Shown here piece by piece: positions 1-5,714 of a stretch of DNA of 8,891 bases. The stretch comes from Candidatus Thorarchaeota archaeon. GTDB lineage: Archaea > Asgardarchaeota > Thorarchaeia > Thorarchaeales > Thorarchaeaceae. Every line of letters begins with the position of its first letter. Position 1 is the first letter of the stretch. The position numbers were made by a program, and so were the translations under genes. The DNA lies in NCBI GenBank assembly GCA_016840245.1, contig JAEOST010000308.1, forward strand, positions 1 to 8,891. Direction: 5' to 3'. The notes beneath the pieces are model-generated. The model saw nothing but the letters and a program-made list of their open reading frames with translations, was not told the origin of the DNA and did no database searches.

Positions 1-222
1 AATAAATCCGATTATTCTCTTGAGCGAATATTGTGGGATAGGTCTCCAATCCATTACACCCTCAAAGAGATATCTAAGTCGAGATTCTGGTTCGAAATCC
101 TGATCCGTCTCCAAGTTAACAACTGCTGTGATTCCTTCTTCAATCATCATCTCGAAATCATTCAGTCCTACAATTCTTGAGATGTACAGGTTCTCTGTTA
201 CTTTGTATAATTTCGATCTCAT
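1..222 (-). CDS. N-terminal part of a dual-specificity/tyrosine phosphatase-like protein (runs off left edge)
   Basis: The reverse strand is open from an ATG at 222 to the edge of the window, giving 74 residues with no stop. The protein begins MRSKLYKVTENLYISR and continues with a GITAVVNLETD strand and a DWRPIPQYS segment. This order (a 'nLYiS' strand, a 'GItaVvNL' strand, then an 'iP' segment before a helix) is typical of the N-terminal half of dual-specificity phosphatase-like domains. The catalytic CX5R loop would lie beyond the window, so activity cannot be confirmed. An in-frame ATG at 258 is an alternative start, but the family's first strand begins at the 222 start; the extra residues (MTTLLNLLVGFN) look like leader. 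A stop shared with the upstream small membrane gene (285-283) bounds the frame. The gap to that gene is short, so the two are probably co-transcribed. The family call is by eye. Confidence 0.6.
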   Translation of the reverse strand, partial: MRSKLYKVTENLYISRIVGLNDFEMMIEEGITAVVNLETDQDFEPESRLRYLFEGVMDWRPIPQYSLKRIIGFI

Positions 223-282
223 GTTGAAACCCACTAGTAAGTTCAGAAGGGTGGTCATAACATTTCGCTGTGTGTGTTTATG

Positions 283-537
283 TTATTCAGTGGATACCTC
301 TCGTTTCAGTCTGAAGCCAATTGCCAGTACAATGGCACCAATGACAGGAAGTACTATACTAGGAGTAAATCTCATGATACTGAGTGAAGATCCAAGAACA
401 ATAGCCCATGACATCTCATTAGTTCCGAAGTGAGAAAAAGGAAGTCCAGATATTATGTTGAAAACTTGGCTCACAATCAACATGATACCTGCCAAGAAAC
501 AAAACAGACTACTTGGTTTGAGGTAACCCATCCTCAT
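283..537 (-). CDS. Small two-helix membrane protein, unknown function
   Basis: An 84-residue protein that I do not recognise. Residues 10-31 form a strongly hydrophobic segment (LFCFLAGIMLIVSQVF) and residues 57-75 a second (FTPSIVLPVIGAIVLAIGF), followed by a basic tail (RLKREVSTE). A short moderately hydrophobic loop lies between them. Two membrane helices with a cytoplasmic basic end are likely. The frame is open further upstream to 690, but I chose the ATG at 537. A GGAGG ribosome-binding site lies seven bases before it, and the longer version would run across the promoter region of the divergent FKBP gene. The phosphatase-like gene starts 60 bases downstream at ATG 222 (24 bases if 258 is used) on the same strand, so the pair may be an operon. 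There is no functional clue beyond membrane location. Confidence 0.6.
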   Translation of the reverse strand: MRMGYLKPSSLFCFLAGIMLIVSQVFNIISGLPFSHFGTNEMSWAIVLGSSLSIMRFTPSIVLPVIGAIVLAIGFRLKREVSTE

Positions 538-544
538 GTACGTT

Positions 545-549
545 CCTCC
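545..549 (-). promoter_or_regulatory. Shine-Dalgarno GGAGG for the small membrane gene
   Basis: The plus strand reads CCTCC, so the minus-strand transcript carries GGAGG with a seven-base spacer to the ATG at 537. This is the ideal match to an archaeal 16S rRNA tail. It decides the start of the 84-residue membrane protein against the longer open frame. Confidence 0.7.
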
Positions 550-564
550 GAGTCTTCGGTCTAG

Positions 565-596
565 CGAAAGGAAACTTATAGTCTTTCTTTTAAACC
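565..596. promoter_or_regulatory. Divergent promoter region between the small membrane gene and the FKBP gene
   Basis: The 100-base gap between the two divergent starts contains GAAAGGAAACTTATAG and then TTTTAAACC. CTTATAG reads as a TATA-like element on the plus strand, with a purine-rich BRE-like stretch before it, and its complement CTATAAGTTT reads as a TATA element on the minus strand. Standard archaeal spacing would place the FKBP transcript start near 605 (or near 618 if TTTTAAAC is used). The minus transcript would start near 552, just before its GGAGG. Assignment is by pattern only. Confidence 0.45.
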
Positions 597-637
597 ACCA
601 TAGTAGATTAATATGCAAGAAGTGCAAACCGTATCTT

Positions 638-967
638 ATGACAGGACTACAGATTGAAGACATCACAATTGGAACTGGAGACTCACCCAAACAAGGCCAG
701 ACCGTGGTTGTCCACTATACTGGATGGTTGACTAACGGGGATAAATTCGATAGTTCGGTGGACAGGGGTCAACCCTTCGAATTCCAGATTGGAGTTGGCC
801 AAGTAATCAAGGGCTGGGATGAGGGTGTGATAACCATGAAGATTGGTGGCAAGAGAAAACTCACTATCCCACCAGAGATGGCATATGGTGATAGAAACAT
901 TGGAGATGGCCTTATACCTCCGAATTCAACGCTTGTCTTCGAAGTTGAGTTACTTGGTCTGAAGTGA
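638..967 (+). CDS. FKBP-type peptidyl-prolyl cis-trans isomerase, FKBP12-like
   Basis: A 109-residue single-domain FKBP that would catalyse cis-trans isomerisation of peptidyl-proline bonds, probably in the cytoplasm since no signal peptide is visible. It is the same size as human FKBP12 and follows it almost position for position: VVVHYTG (Tyr27), KFDSS (Asp38), PFEFQIG (Phe47), GQVIKGWDEG (Val56, Ile57, Trp60), MAYGD (Tyr83) and LVFEVELL (Phe101). All the aromatic and acidic residues that line the drug/proline pocket are present. There is no insert-in-flap domain, which distinguishes it from the SlyD-type FKBPs common in archaea. The frame is open back to 536, but the extra residues have no FKBP counterpart and cover the promoter, so the ATG at 638 is used. 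No clear Shine-Dalgarno sequence precedes it. It appears to be a single-gene unit divergent from the small membrane gene. Confidence 0.95.
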   Translation: MTGLQIEDITIGTGDSPKQGQTVVVHYTGWLTNGDKFDSSVDRGQPFEFQIGVGQVIKGWDEGVITMKIGGKRKLTIPPEMAYGDRNIGDGLIPPNSTLVFEVELLGLK

Positions 968-1005
968 TAGTTTCCTTGGACACTGTCGACAAGACCTGTA
1001 GATTG

Positions 1006-1027
1006 TAACTATAGTTAATAATATATT
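1006..1027 (+). promoter_or_regulatory. Probable TATA region for the 4Fe-4S protein gene
   Basis: The 90-base gap after the FKBP gene is very AT-rich here (AACTATAGTTAATAATATATTG). A TATA element around 1008-1015 would put the transcript start near 1037, leaving a leader of about 20 bases that holds the ribosome-binding site. One around 1019-1027 would start inside that site and is less likely. No clear terminator for the FKBP gene is visible in the gap. Confidence 0.4.
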
Positions 1028-1043
1028 GATGTTGTAAAATCAA

Positions 1044-1050
1044 GGGAGTG
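1044..1050 (+). promoter_or_regulatory. Shine-Dalgarno GGGAGTG for the 4Fe-4S protein
   Basis: GGGAGTG ends seven bases before the ATG at 1058. This supports that start over the in-frame internal ATG five codons later (residue 6). Confidence 0.6.
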
Positions 1051-1057
1051 AACTAAG

Positions 1058-1801
1058 ATGGTACGCCGATTGATGATTCAGATTGATGAAGAAAAATGCA
1101 CAGGATGCGGTCTTTGTGTCCCAGGATGTGCAGAAGGTGCCCTTCAGGTAATTGATGGGAAGGCACGCCTTGTCTCGGAAACTTACTGTGATGGTCTAGG
1201 AGCATGCTTGGGAGATTGTCCAGAGGGAGCATTGACACTTAGAGAAGTAGATGCAGTTGAGTTTGATATAGAAGCAGCAATGCAACACGTGAAAGAAACA
1301 CGCGGGGAAACTGGAACGCCATGTGCTGATACAGACGGTGCACCATGTGCAGGTTCAGAAACGTTCACGTATGGAGAGAGTCATGCAGAGGATCAACATG
1401 ATGGCGTAGTACCCGAAGTAATCAATCCATCGCAATTGGACCAGTGGCCAGTGAAACTGAAGTTACTCTCCCCTCAACATCCAGTTCTTAAAGATGCAAA
1501 ACTGCTCATCGTTGCGGACTGTGCAGGAGCAGCATATGCAGGACTCCACGAAGACTTCATCAAGGGTCGTACAGTGGTACTTGCATGTCCTAAATTTGAG
1601 GAGAGTCAAGCCAATCTTGAGAAACTGGTTATGATGTTCAAGCTGAACAATATTCAAGACATAACCTTGGTTCATATGGAGGTTCCCTGCTGTAGTGGTC
1701 TGGGTAGACTGGTCGACATAGCAGTTGCAGAATCCGGGATGGCAATTCCATTGAGAAGATACATCATTGGTGTAAGAGGCGAAATTAAAGCAGTTTTGTG
1801 A
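1058..1801 (+). CDS. 4Fe-4S dicluster-type ferredoxin protein with conserved C-terminal domain
   Basis: A 247-residue cytoplasmic iron-sulfur protein. Residues 14-24 form a classic CX2CX2CX3C site (Cys14, 17, 20, 24) followed by EGAL. Residues 44-55 form a second half-site, CDGLGACLGDCP (Cys44, 50, 54), in which Leu47 replaces the expected second cysteine. One full [4Fe-4S] cluster is therefore expected, and the other site is incomplete. An acidic linker with CADTDGAPC (Cys89, Cys97) follows. Residues 125-240 contain WPVKLKLL, LLIVADCAGAAYAGLH, VVLACPKFEE and MEVPCCSGLG, with Cys155, 177, 211 and 212 possibly forming another metal site. This layout, including 'CDGLGAC' and 'MEVPCC', recurs in uncharacterised ferredoxin-like proteins of anaerobic bacteria and archaea. 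Their role is presumably electron transfer or redox sensing; the substrate is unknown to me. The gene is convergent with the catalase gene. Confidence 0.85.
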   Translation: MVRRLMIQIDEEKCTGCGLCVPGCAEGALQVIDGKARLVSETYCDGLGACLGDCPEGALTLREVDAVEFDIEAAMQHVKETRGETGTPCADTDGAPCAGSETFTYGESHAEDQHDGVVPEVINPSQLDQWPVKLKLLSPQHPVLKDAKLLIVADCAGAAYAGLHEDFIKGRTVVLACPKFEESQANLEKLVMMFKLNNIQDITLVHMEVPCCSGLGRLVDIAVAESGMAIPLRRYIIGVRGEIKAVL

Positions 1802-1812
1802 TAGAAAGAAGA

Positions 1813-1833
1813 AGAGAGGTCAAACACCTCTCT
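1813..1833. terminator. Hairpin between convergent ferredoxin and catalase genes
   Basis: An eight-base-pair stem (AGAGAGGT pairing with ACCTCTCT) with a five-base loop (CAAAC) fills most of the 50-base gap between the two stop codons. On the minus strand it is followed by a pyrimidine-rich run (TTCTTCTTTCTAT), so it best fits termination or 3'-end protection of the catalase transcript, and it may serve both strands. Confidence 0.5.
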
Positions 1834-1851
1834 CATTACATGTACATACAC

Positions 1852-3312
1852 TTAGAGACCTAATCGTTCTTTGATTCCATTCCCATATTTTGGATCAGCC
1901 TTTGTGAAATGCTCAACCATCCGTAACTGAATCTCCTTTGATACATTTCCAAGTGGTCCAACTATGTTATCCATGAGTCTTCCCTGTTCCTCTGGGGATA
2001 GGAGACGGAAGAGATTCCCTGGTTGGATGTAGTCATCATCAACTCCTCTTGGTTGATCATATCTATCAGCATCTCCGGAGATCTTCAGAGGGGGTTCACG
2101 AAATGCAGGATCCGCTTTAGGTCCTCCAAATGTGTCTGGTTCGTAGTTGAACGGAAAGGCTGCTCCATTATCATCACATCTCATGTACCCATCACGTTGG
2201 TTATTGAAAGCCTCAGCATGTTTTGGTCGATTAACAGGGAGAAGCTGATGATTCACGCCCAACCTGTAACGATGCGCATCTGCATAGGCAAATATTCGAG
2301 CCTGAAGCATCTTGTCGGGAGAGAACGAGATTCCTGGCACTATGTTTGAAGGTGCAAACGCAGCTTGTTCAATATCAGCAAAGTAGTTTGTAGGATTGCG
2401 GTTGAGTTCAACAACTCCAGCATCAATCAATGGATAATCTGCATGTGGCCAGACTTTCGTCATATCGAATGGATTCCAGCGGTAGTCCTCTGCTTCTTCC
2501 TCAGGCATAACCTGAATCTTGAAGTTCCACTTTGGATAGTCACCTTTCTCGATTCGTTCAAAGAGGTCTTTTGTTGCCCAATCAGGATCTTCCGCAGTCA
2601 AGCGAGCTGCTTCCTCTGCAGTGAAGTTTTCGATTCCCTGAGCAGTCTTGAAGTGGAACTTGACCCAGTATCGTTCATCCTTTGCATTGATGAAACTGTA
2701 CGTGTGACTTCCATACCCATTGACATGAGCGTATCCCTTGGGGGTTCCCCTATCAGAGAACAAGATTGTCACTTGGTGCAGAGACTCAGGAACCAAGCTC
2801 CAGAAATCCCATTGCATAGTATCAGACCGTAGATTAGTCTGTGGCACACGTTTTTGCGAGTGTATGAAGTCTGGAAACTTCAATGGATCACGAATGAAGA
2901 AGACAGGAGTGTTATTTCCAGTCATGTCCCAGTTCCCTTCTTCAGTGTAGAATTTAATTGCAAAACCACGAACATCTCGAACAGTATCAGCTGAGCCCTT
3001 CTCACCGGCAACCGTTGAGAATCGAATCAGAAGGTCAGTCTTCTTACCAACCTTCGAGAATAGCTTCGCTTTGGTGTATTTTGTTATATCATGTGTTACA
3101 GTAAGAGTACCATAAGCACCTGCTCCCTTTGCATGGACTACACGCTCAGGAATACGCTCACGATTGAAGTGAGCTAGTTTCTCAAAAAGATGAAAATCCT
3201 GAGCTAGAAGTGGACCACGGGGACCAGCAGTCATGGAGTTTTGATTATCAGCAACGGGTATTCCCGATGCAGTTGTGAGCGTTTTATCGCTCTTCTTTTT
3301 AGAATCAGTCAT
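1852..3312 (-). CDS. katA: Monofunctional heme catalase, small-subunit type
   Basis: Decomposes hydrogen peroxide to water and oxygen in the cytoplasm. From the ATG at 3312 the protein has 486 residues, the usual length of small-subunit catalases. Counted from that start, the distal histidine is His60 in [12 protein letters not shown]. The distal Ser is Ser99 in RFSTV and the distal Asn is Asn133 in [12 protein letters not shown]. The heme-ligating tyrosine is Tyr343 in [14 protein letters not shown], with its supporting Arg339. The spacing from distal His to Tyr matches bovine catalase exactly. No C-terminal flavodoxin-like domain is present. The frame is open to an ATG at 3342, but 3312 is preferred. 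GAGG lies eight bases before it, and 3342 sits at the predicted transcript start. The gene is divergent from a Fur/PerR-family regulator and ends at a hairpin shared with the ferredoxin gene. Regulation by that neighbour is likely but inferred. Confidence 0.97.
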   Translation of the reverse strand: MTDSKKKSDKTLTTASGIPVADNQNSMTAGPRGPLLAQDFHLFEKLAHFNRERIPERVVHAKGAGAYGTLTVTHDITKYTKAKLFSKVGKKTDLLIRFSTVAGEKGSADTVRDVRGFAIKFYTEEGNWDMTGNNTPVFFIRDPLKFPDFIHSQKRVPQTNLRSDTMQWDFWSLVPESLHQVTILFSDRGTPKGYAHVNGYGSHTYSFINAKDERYWVKFHFKTAQGIENFTAEEAARLTAEDPDWATKDLFERIEKGDYPKWNFKIQVMPEEEAEDYRWNPFDMTKVWPHADYPLIDAGVVELNRNPTNYFADIEQAAFAPSNIVPGISFSPDKMLQARIFAYADAHRYRLGVNHQLLPVNRPKHAEAFNNQRDGYMRCDDNGAAFPFNYEPDTFGGPKADPAFREPPLKISGDADRYDQPRGVDDDYIQPGNLFRLLSPEEQGRLMDNIVGPLGNVSKEIQLRMVEHFTKADPKYGNGIKERLGL

Positions 3313-3320
3313 TTTCTTGT

Positions 3321-3324
3321 CCTC
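3321..3324 (-). promoter_or_regulatory. Shine-Dalgarno GAGG for the catalase gene
   Basis: The minus strand reads TGAGGACAAGAAAATG, with GAGG eight bases before the ATG at 3312. The upstream in-frame ATG at 3342 has no such site, so this element decides the start. Confidence 0.55.
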
Positions 3325-3339
3325 AGAATAATTTGAAAT

Positions 3340-3390
3340 CATTACTATTTACTAACAAATTTTATTTAAGACTTCTGCCATTTAGTAATG
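3340..3390. promoter_or_regulatory. Shared catalase/regulator promoter with inverted-repeat candidate operator
   Basis: CATTACTA at 3340-3347 and TAGTAATG at 3383-3390 are perfect eight-base inverted copies. Their symmetry axis is at 3365, inside the AT-rich core TTTTATTTAAG (about 3360-3370). A second pair, TTACTAA at 3349-3355 and TTAGTAA at 3382-3388, overlaps the first. The core reads as a TATA element in both directions (TTAAATAAAA on the minus strand). Each arm therefore lies at a predicted transcript start, where a bound repressor would block polymerase. Both arms also contain the first ATG of each open frame, so they could instead be conserved leaderless start contexts. Confidence 0.45.
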
Positions 3391-3444
3391 GATAAGAGTA
3401 CAAATCTTAACAACACTGTACACCAGAGAGAAGATTGTGAAACA

Positions 3445-3858
3445 ATGAATCCTGAACAACTCATAGACCTACTACGGAGCAAGGGCTACAAGGTCACACC
3501 TCAGAGATTAGCTATCTGTCAAGAGATGTTATCCAGAGATGACCACCCTACTGCAGAGCAGATCTTTGATACTGTTTCTAGACAACACCCAACAATCAGT
3601 TTGACTACGATATACCACACTCTTGACCTTCTTAAAGAATTAAGATTAGTTGATGAAATCCACTTTGATGAACGCACATCAAGATATGATCCAAATACTT
3701 CAGTTCATATCAATGTCATCTGCAATGTATGCGGCAAGATTCGAGACTATGAATCAGACTCGGTGCGGAAACATTGGAAACGAATTATCTCTGAGATAGG
3801 CTCAGAACCCATCAGTCAACGAATAGATGTCTATGTTGTTTGTGATAAATGTGAGTAA
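3445..3858 (+). CDS. Fur/PerR-family metal-dependent transcriptional regulator
   Basis: A winged-helix, metal-dependent repressor likely to sense peroxide and control the adjacent catalase. From the ATG at 3445 it has 137 residues, near the length of bacterial PerR, and its first residues (MNPEQLIDLLRSKGYKVTPQR) match the family N-terminus. The DNA-binding helix is in TISLTTIYHTLDLL. The structural zinc site is complete: Cys93 and Cys96 (CNVCG), Cys133 and Cys136 (CDKCE, at the very end). Of the PerR regulatory-site ligands, His34 (DDHPTAEQI), Asp82 (SRYDP), His88 and Asp101 are present. The usual second His of the HXH motif is Asn90 (VHIN). Asp82 rather than Glu is PerR-like. An in-frame ATG at 3388 would add 19 polar residues, but it lies at or before the predicted transcript start. 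It is divergent from catalase, and autoregulation is likely. Confidence 0.88.
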   Translation: MNPEQLIDLLRSKGYKVTPQRLAICQEMLSRDDHPTAEQIFDTVSRQHPTISLTTIYHTLDLLKELRLVDEIHFDERTSRYDPNTSVHINVICNVCGKIRDYESDSVRKHWKRIISEIGSEPISQRIDVYVVCDKCE

Positions 3859-3859
3859 G

Positions 3860-3870
3860 TTTTAATTTTT
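3860..3870 (+). terminator. T-rich tract after the PerR-like gene
   Basis: TTTTAATTTTT starts two bases after the stop codon of the regulator. Archaeal RNA polymerase terminates at such T-runs without needing a hairpin. The same bases could also take part in the promoter of the next gene. Confidence 0.4.
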
Positions 3871-3882
3871 GATAAATTACGA
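3868..3882 (+). promoter_or_regulatory. Possible TATA region for the nucleotidyltransferase-like gene
   Basis: GATAAATTACG, just after the T-run, has a TATA-like core centred near 3874. Archaeal spacing would place the transcript start near 3900, about 37 bases before the preferred ATG. The element is weak and is proposed on position only. Confidence 0.3.
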
Positions 3883-3925
3883 AAAGGTTTTCAGCTCCAC
3901 ATCTATCCTTATGTTATGCCAGCTA

Positions 3926-3931
3926 GGGAGG
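3926..3931 (+). promoter_or_regulatory. Shine-Dalgarno GGGAGG that decides the next start
   Basis: The sequence AGGGAGGAGCTAATG places GGGAGG five bases before the ATG at 3937. The earlier in-frame ATG at 3916 has no purine-rich site before it, so translation probably begins at 3937. Confidence 0.6.
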
Positions 3932-3936
3932 AGCTA

Positions 3937-4740
3937 ATGAGAGAGGTTCGTAAGGACATTGATGTGTGTCTCAAGATTTGGCCAACACTGCTAGAGGATT
4001 TTCTGGGAGATAGACTGAAGTATGCATACGCAAAAGGCTCCTGTGTTAAGCAATGGAACAGTCCAATTGACTATGTACCTCTCTTGAGTGATATTGATGT
4101 TCACGTCAGTAGAACCGATAACGAAGAATTATGTGAGTCTATATCATTCCATGAGGCGTTGGAGTTATCTAGGCACTACGAAGATATATTCAAGTCCAGA
4201 AGACCGGACCACCTTCATCTTCCTAGGATGCAAGTAATTTCTGTAGACGCGCTGATCAATTCCACTGAGATTGAGTATGTCCCACCAAGACTAGAAGATG
4301 TAAGAGTCCTGAATGGAAAACCCCAACAAGAACAAATTCCAGATCCAGATACTATTCGTCGAATTGATAAAAGGAGTATAGAGCGACAAGAAGTATTCAT
4401 TCAATCTCTACCTTATCGTATTATGGATAGAACAGGATTGGATTTCTGGGGAATAATCAGGTGCGGAGGTTTAGGCTGGAGAGTCGCACCATCTCCATAT
4501 CGCTTACTGAGTCAAAGACATCCTGAACCAATTGAGGTCTGGTCTTGGAATAGAACTAGAGTGTGTGAAGAATTAGAAGAGATGGGATATCAAAGGATTG
4601 CAGACTTGTATCGATCATTCTATGATAATTGCTGGAAGATATTCCTCTCTGACTTCAAGAGTTCAGATGCATACAGAGCATTGGCATTGGATGGATATTG
4701 GATTCTTCTAGAGTGTCTCACTGAGGTCACCAAGCTCTGA
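3937..4740 (+). CDS. Nucleotidyltransferase-fold (pol beta superfamily) protein
   Basis: A 267-residue protein (274 if started at 3916). Near residues 29-57 it has YAYAKGSCVKQW, then a spacer, then LLSDIDVHV. This is the nucleotidyltransferase signature: a G-S loop (Gly34, Ser35) followed by a strand with the two metal-binding acids (Asp52, Asp54). A third acid may be Asp104 in MQVISVDALI, at the position where the third catalytic carboxylate is usually found. The rest is mixed helical and lacks obvious family motifs; a Trp- and Arg-rich stretch (GLGWRVAPSPYRLL, then EVWSWNRTRV) stands out. Such folds transfer nucleotides to small molecules, RNA or proteins, and the target here cannot be told. 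No antitoxin-like partner is adjacent, which argues against a MNT/HEPN toxin pair. The gene overlaps the convergent asparaginase-like gene by 14 bases. Confidence 0.7.
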   Translation: MREVRKDIDVCLKIWPTLLEDFLGDRLKYAYAKGSCVKQWNSPIDYVPLLSDIDVHVSRTDNEELCESISFHEALELSRHYEDIFKSRRPDHLHLPRMQVISVDALINSTEIEYVPPRLEDVRVLNGKPQQEQIPDPDTIRRIDKRSIERQEVFIQSLPYRIMDRTGLDFWGIIRCGGLGWRVAPSPYRLLSQRHPEPIEVWSWNRTRVCEELEEMGYQRIADLYRSFYDNCWKIFLSDFKSSDAYRALALDGYWILLECLTEVTKL

Positions 4741-5620
4741 ATTCTGATATCTTGGGAACCATAGATGAGTATACTTCATCCTTGTCAAGTAATCCAATTG
4801 CTATTGGCATGTGTGGGGTGTCAAATCCGAAGGAAACGTTCCCACTAGAGTCAGCTAGAATAAGACCCGCCTCACCACCAGTCTTCTCACGAAGCTCACG
4901 CATAATAGCATCCACTGCTTGGTCAACATTCAGACCATTCTCAACATGTAGTATTGCCATTCGTGCCATGACCACTCGCAGAATCTGTTCCCCCTTTCCG
5001 GTACAACTTGTACCTGCCAACTCGTTAGCATAGAGACCTGCTCCAATGATGGGAGAGTCACCTACACGTCCAGGTAACTTCCCAGGCCATCCACTTGTTG
5101 ATGATGAAACAGCTATACGACCATTCTCGTCAACTGCCACACAACCAACAGTATCGCAACTCTGGGCCATGATATTGGGCTGAGTCTTGGTTGGTTCTAC
5201 CTCTTCCCGGTAGCCAGAATCAATCATCTCTTTGTACAATTTAGTTGCTCCATCGCCAACAATCTGCATCACAGGCGTTCTCTCGAGCACATAACGGGCC
5301 AGAGATATTGGATGATGCACTCCCTTAGCTGCCATCACAGCTCCACTCTCAAGACGATTACCATCCATGATTGCAGCATCAAGTTCCACATCTCCATCAC
5401 GATTTGGTGGGGAGTTTCCCCCTGCAGTAAACAGTCCAGAGTCTTCGAGAATCATCGTGGCTGATTCAACTGCATCGAGAGCTGAACCTCCTTTCTTCAA
5501 TACACAAATACCCATCCCTGCGGCTTCCTCAACAGATGACACAATACCTTCATGTGCATCCTCTTCAAAGCGCGTTGCTCCTCCATGTACAACAATCACT
5601 GGTAGTCTCAAGTTTGACAC
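4727..5620 (-). CDS. Isoaspartyl peptidase / plant-type L-asparaginase (Ntn hydrolase)
   Basis: A 297-residue member of the family that cleaves isoaspartyl dipeptides and asparagine, contributing to protein-damage turnover and amino-acid recycling in the cytoplasm. The precursor should cleave itself before Thr157 (CDTVGCVAVD), giving an alpha subunit of residues 1-156 and a beta subunit of 157-297 with Thr157 as nucleophile. Other signatures are VIVVHGGA near the start, VELDAAIMDG (77-87), the substrate-binding PGRVGDSPIIGAG (Arg185, Asp188) and SCTGKGEQ (Thr207, Gly208). The length is normal for the family. The start codon is GTG at 5620. A stop codon lies directly upstream in frame, and the conserved first strand leaves only this GTG or the TTG three codons later. 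The 3' end overlaps the nucleotidyltransferase-like gene by 14 bases, tail to tail. The activity call is safe; the preferred substrate is not resolved. Confidence 0.93.
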   Translation of the reverse strand: MSNLRLPVIVVHGGATRFEEDAHEGIVSSVEEAAGMGICVLKKGGSALDAVESATMILEDSGLFTAGGNSPPNRDGDVELDAAIMDGNRLESGAVMAAKGVHHPISLARYVLERTPVMQIVGDGATKLYKEMIDSGYREEVEPTKTQPNIMAQSCDTVGCVAVDENGRIAVSSSTSGWPGKLPGRVGDSPIIGAGLYANELAGTSCTGKGEQILRVVMARMAILHVENGLNVDQAVDAIMRELREKTGGEAGLILADSSGNVSFGFDTPHMPIAIGLLDKDEVYSSMVPKISEFRAW

Positions 5621-5714
5621 TCAGTCTGTATCTCACATTATGTTCCCCAAAAAGGTATCGGGAAAATGTGTGGAGAACAAATACTCTTGGTCCAACATTA
5701 TTGTGGGTCTGAGA

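Noticed and set aside
128..433. Plus-strand open frame of 101 codons
   Set aside because: It lies opposite the phosphatase-like and small membrane genes, has no family features and no ribosome-binding site. The minus-strand frames make better proteins.
536..637. N-terminal extension of the FKBP protein
   Set aside because: The added residues have no FKBP counterpart and cover the TATA-like elements; the 638 start gives the standard length.
538..690. N-terminal extension of the small membrane protein on the minus strand
   Set aside because: It runs through the divergent promoter and into the FKBP coding region, and a GGAGG sits at the shorter start.
2023..2950. Several plus-strand open frames inside the catalase gene
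   Set aside because: They are antisense to a strongly conserved enzyme and their translations look like composition artefacts.
3340..3390. Classical bacterial PerR box in the catalase/regulator gap
   Set aside because: No good match to the TTATAAT-N-ATTATAA consensus is present. Only the separate TAGTAATG arms were found, and they are reported as a candidate instead.
5367..5714. N-terminal extension of the LRR protein
   Set aside because: Most of it is antisense to the asparaginase-like gene, with Ser/Pro-rich content unlike the rest of the protein.
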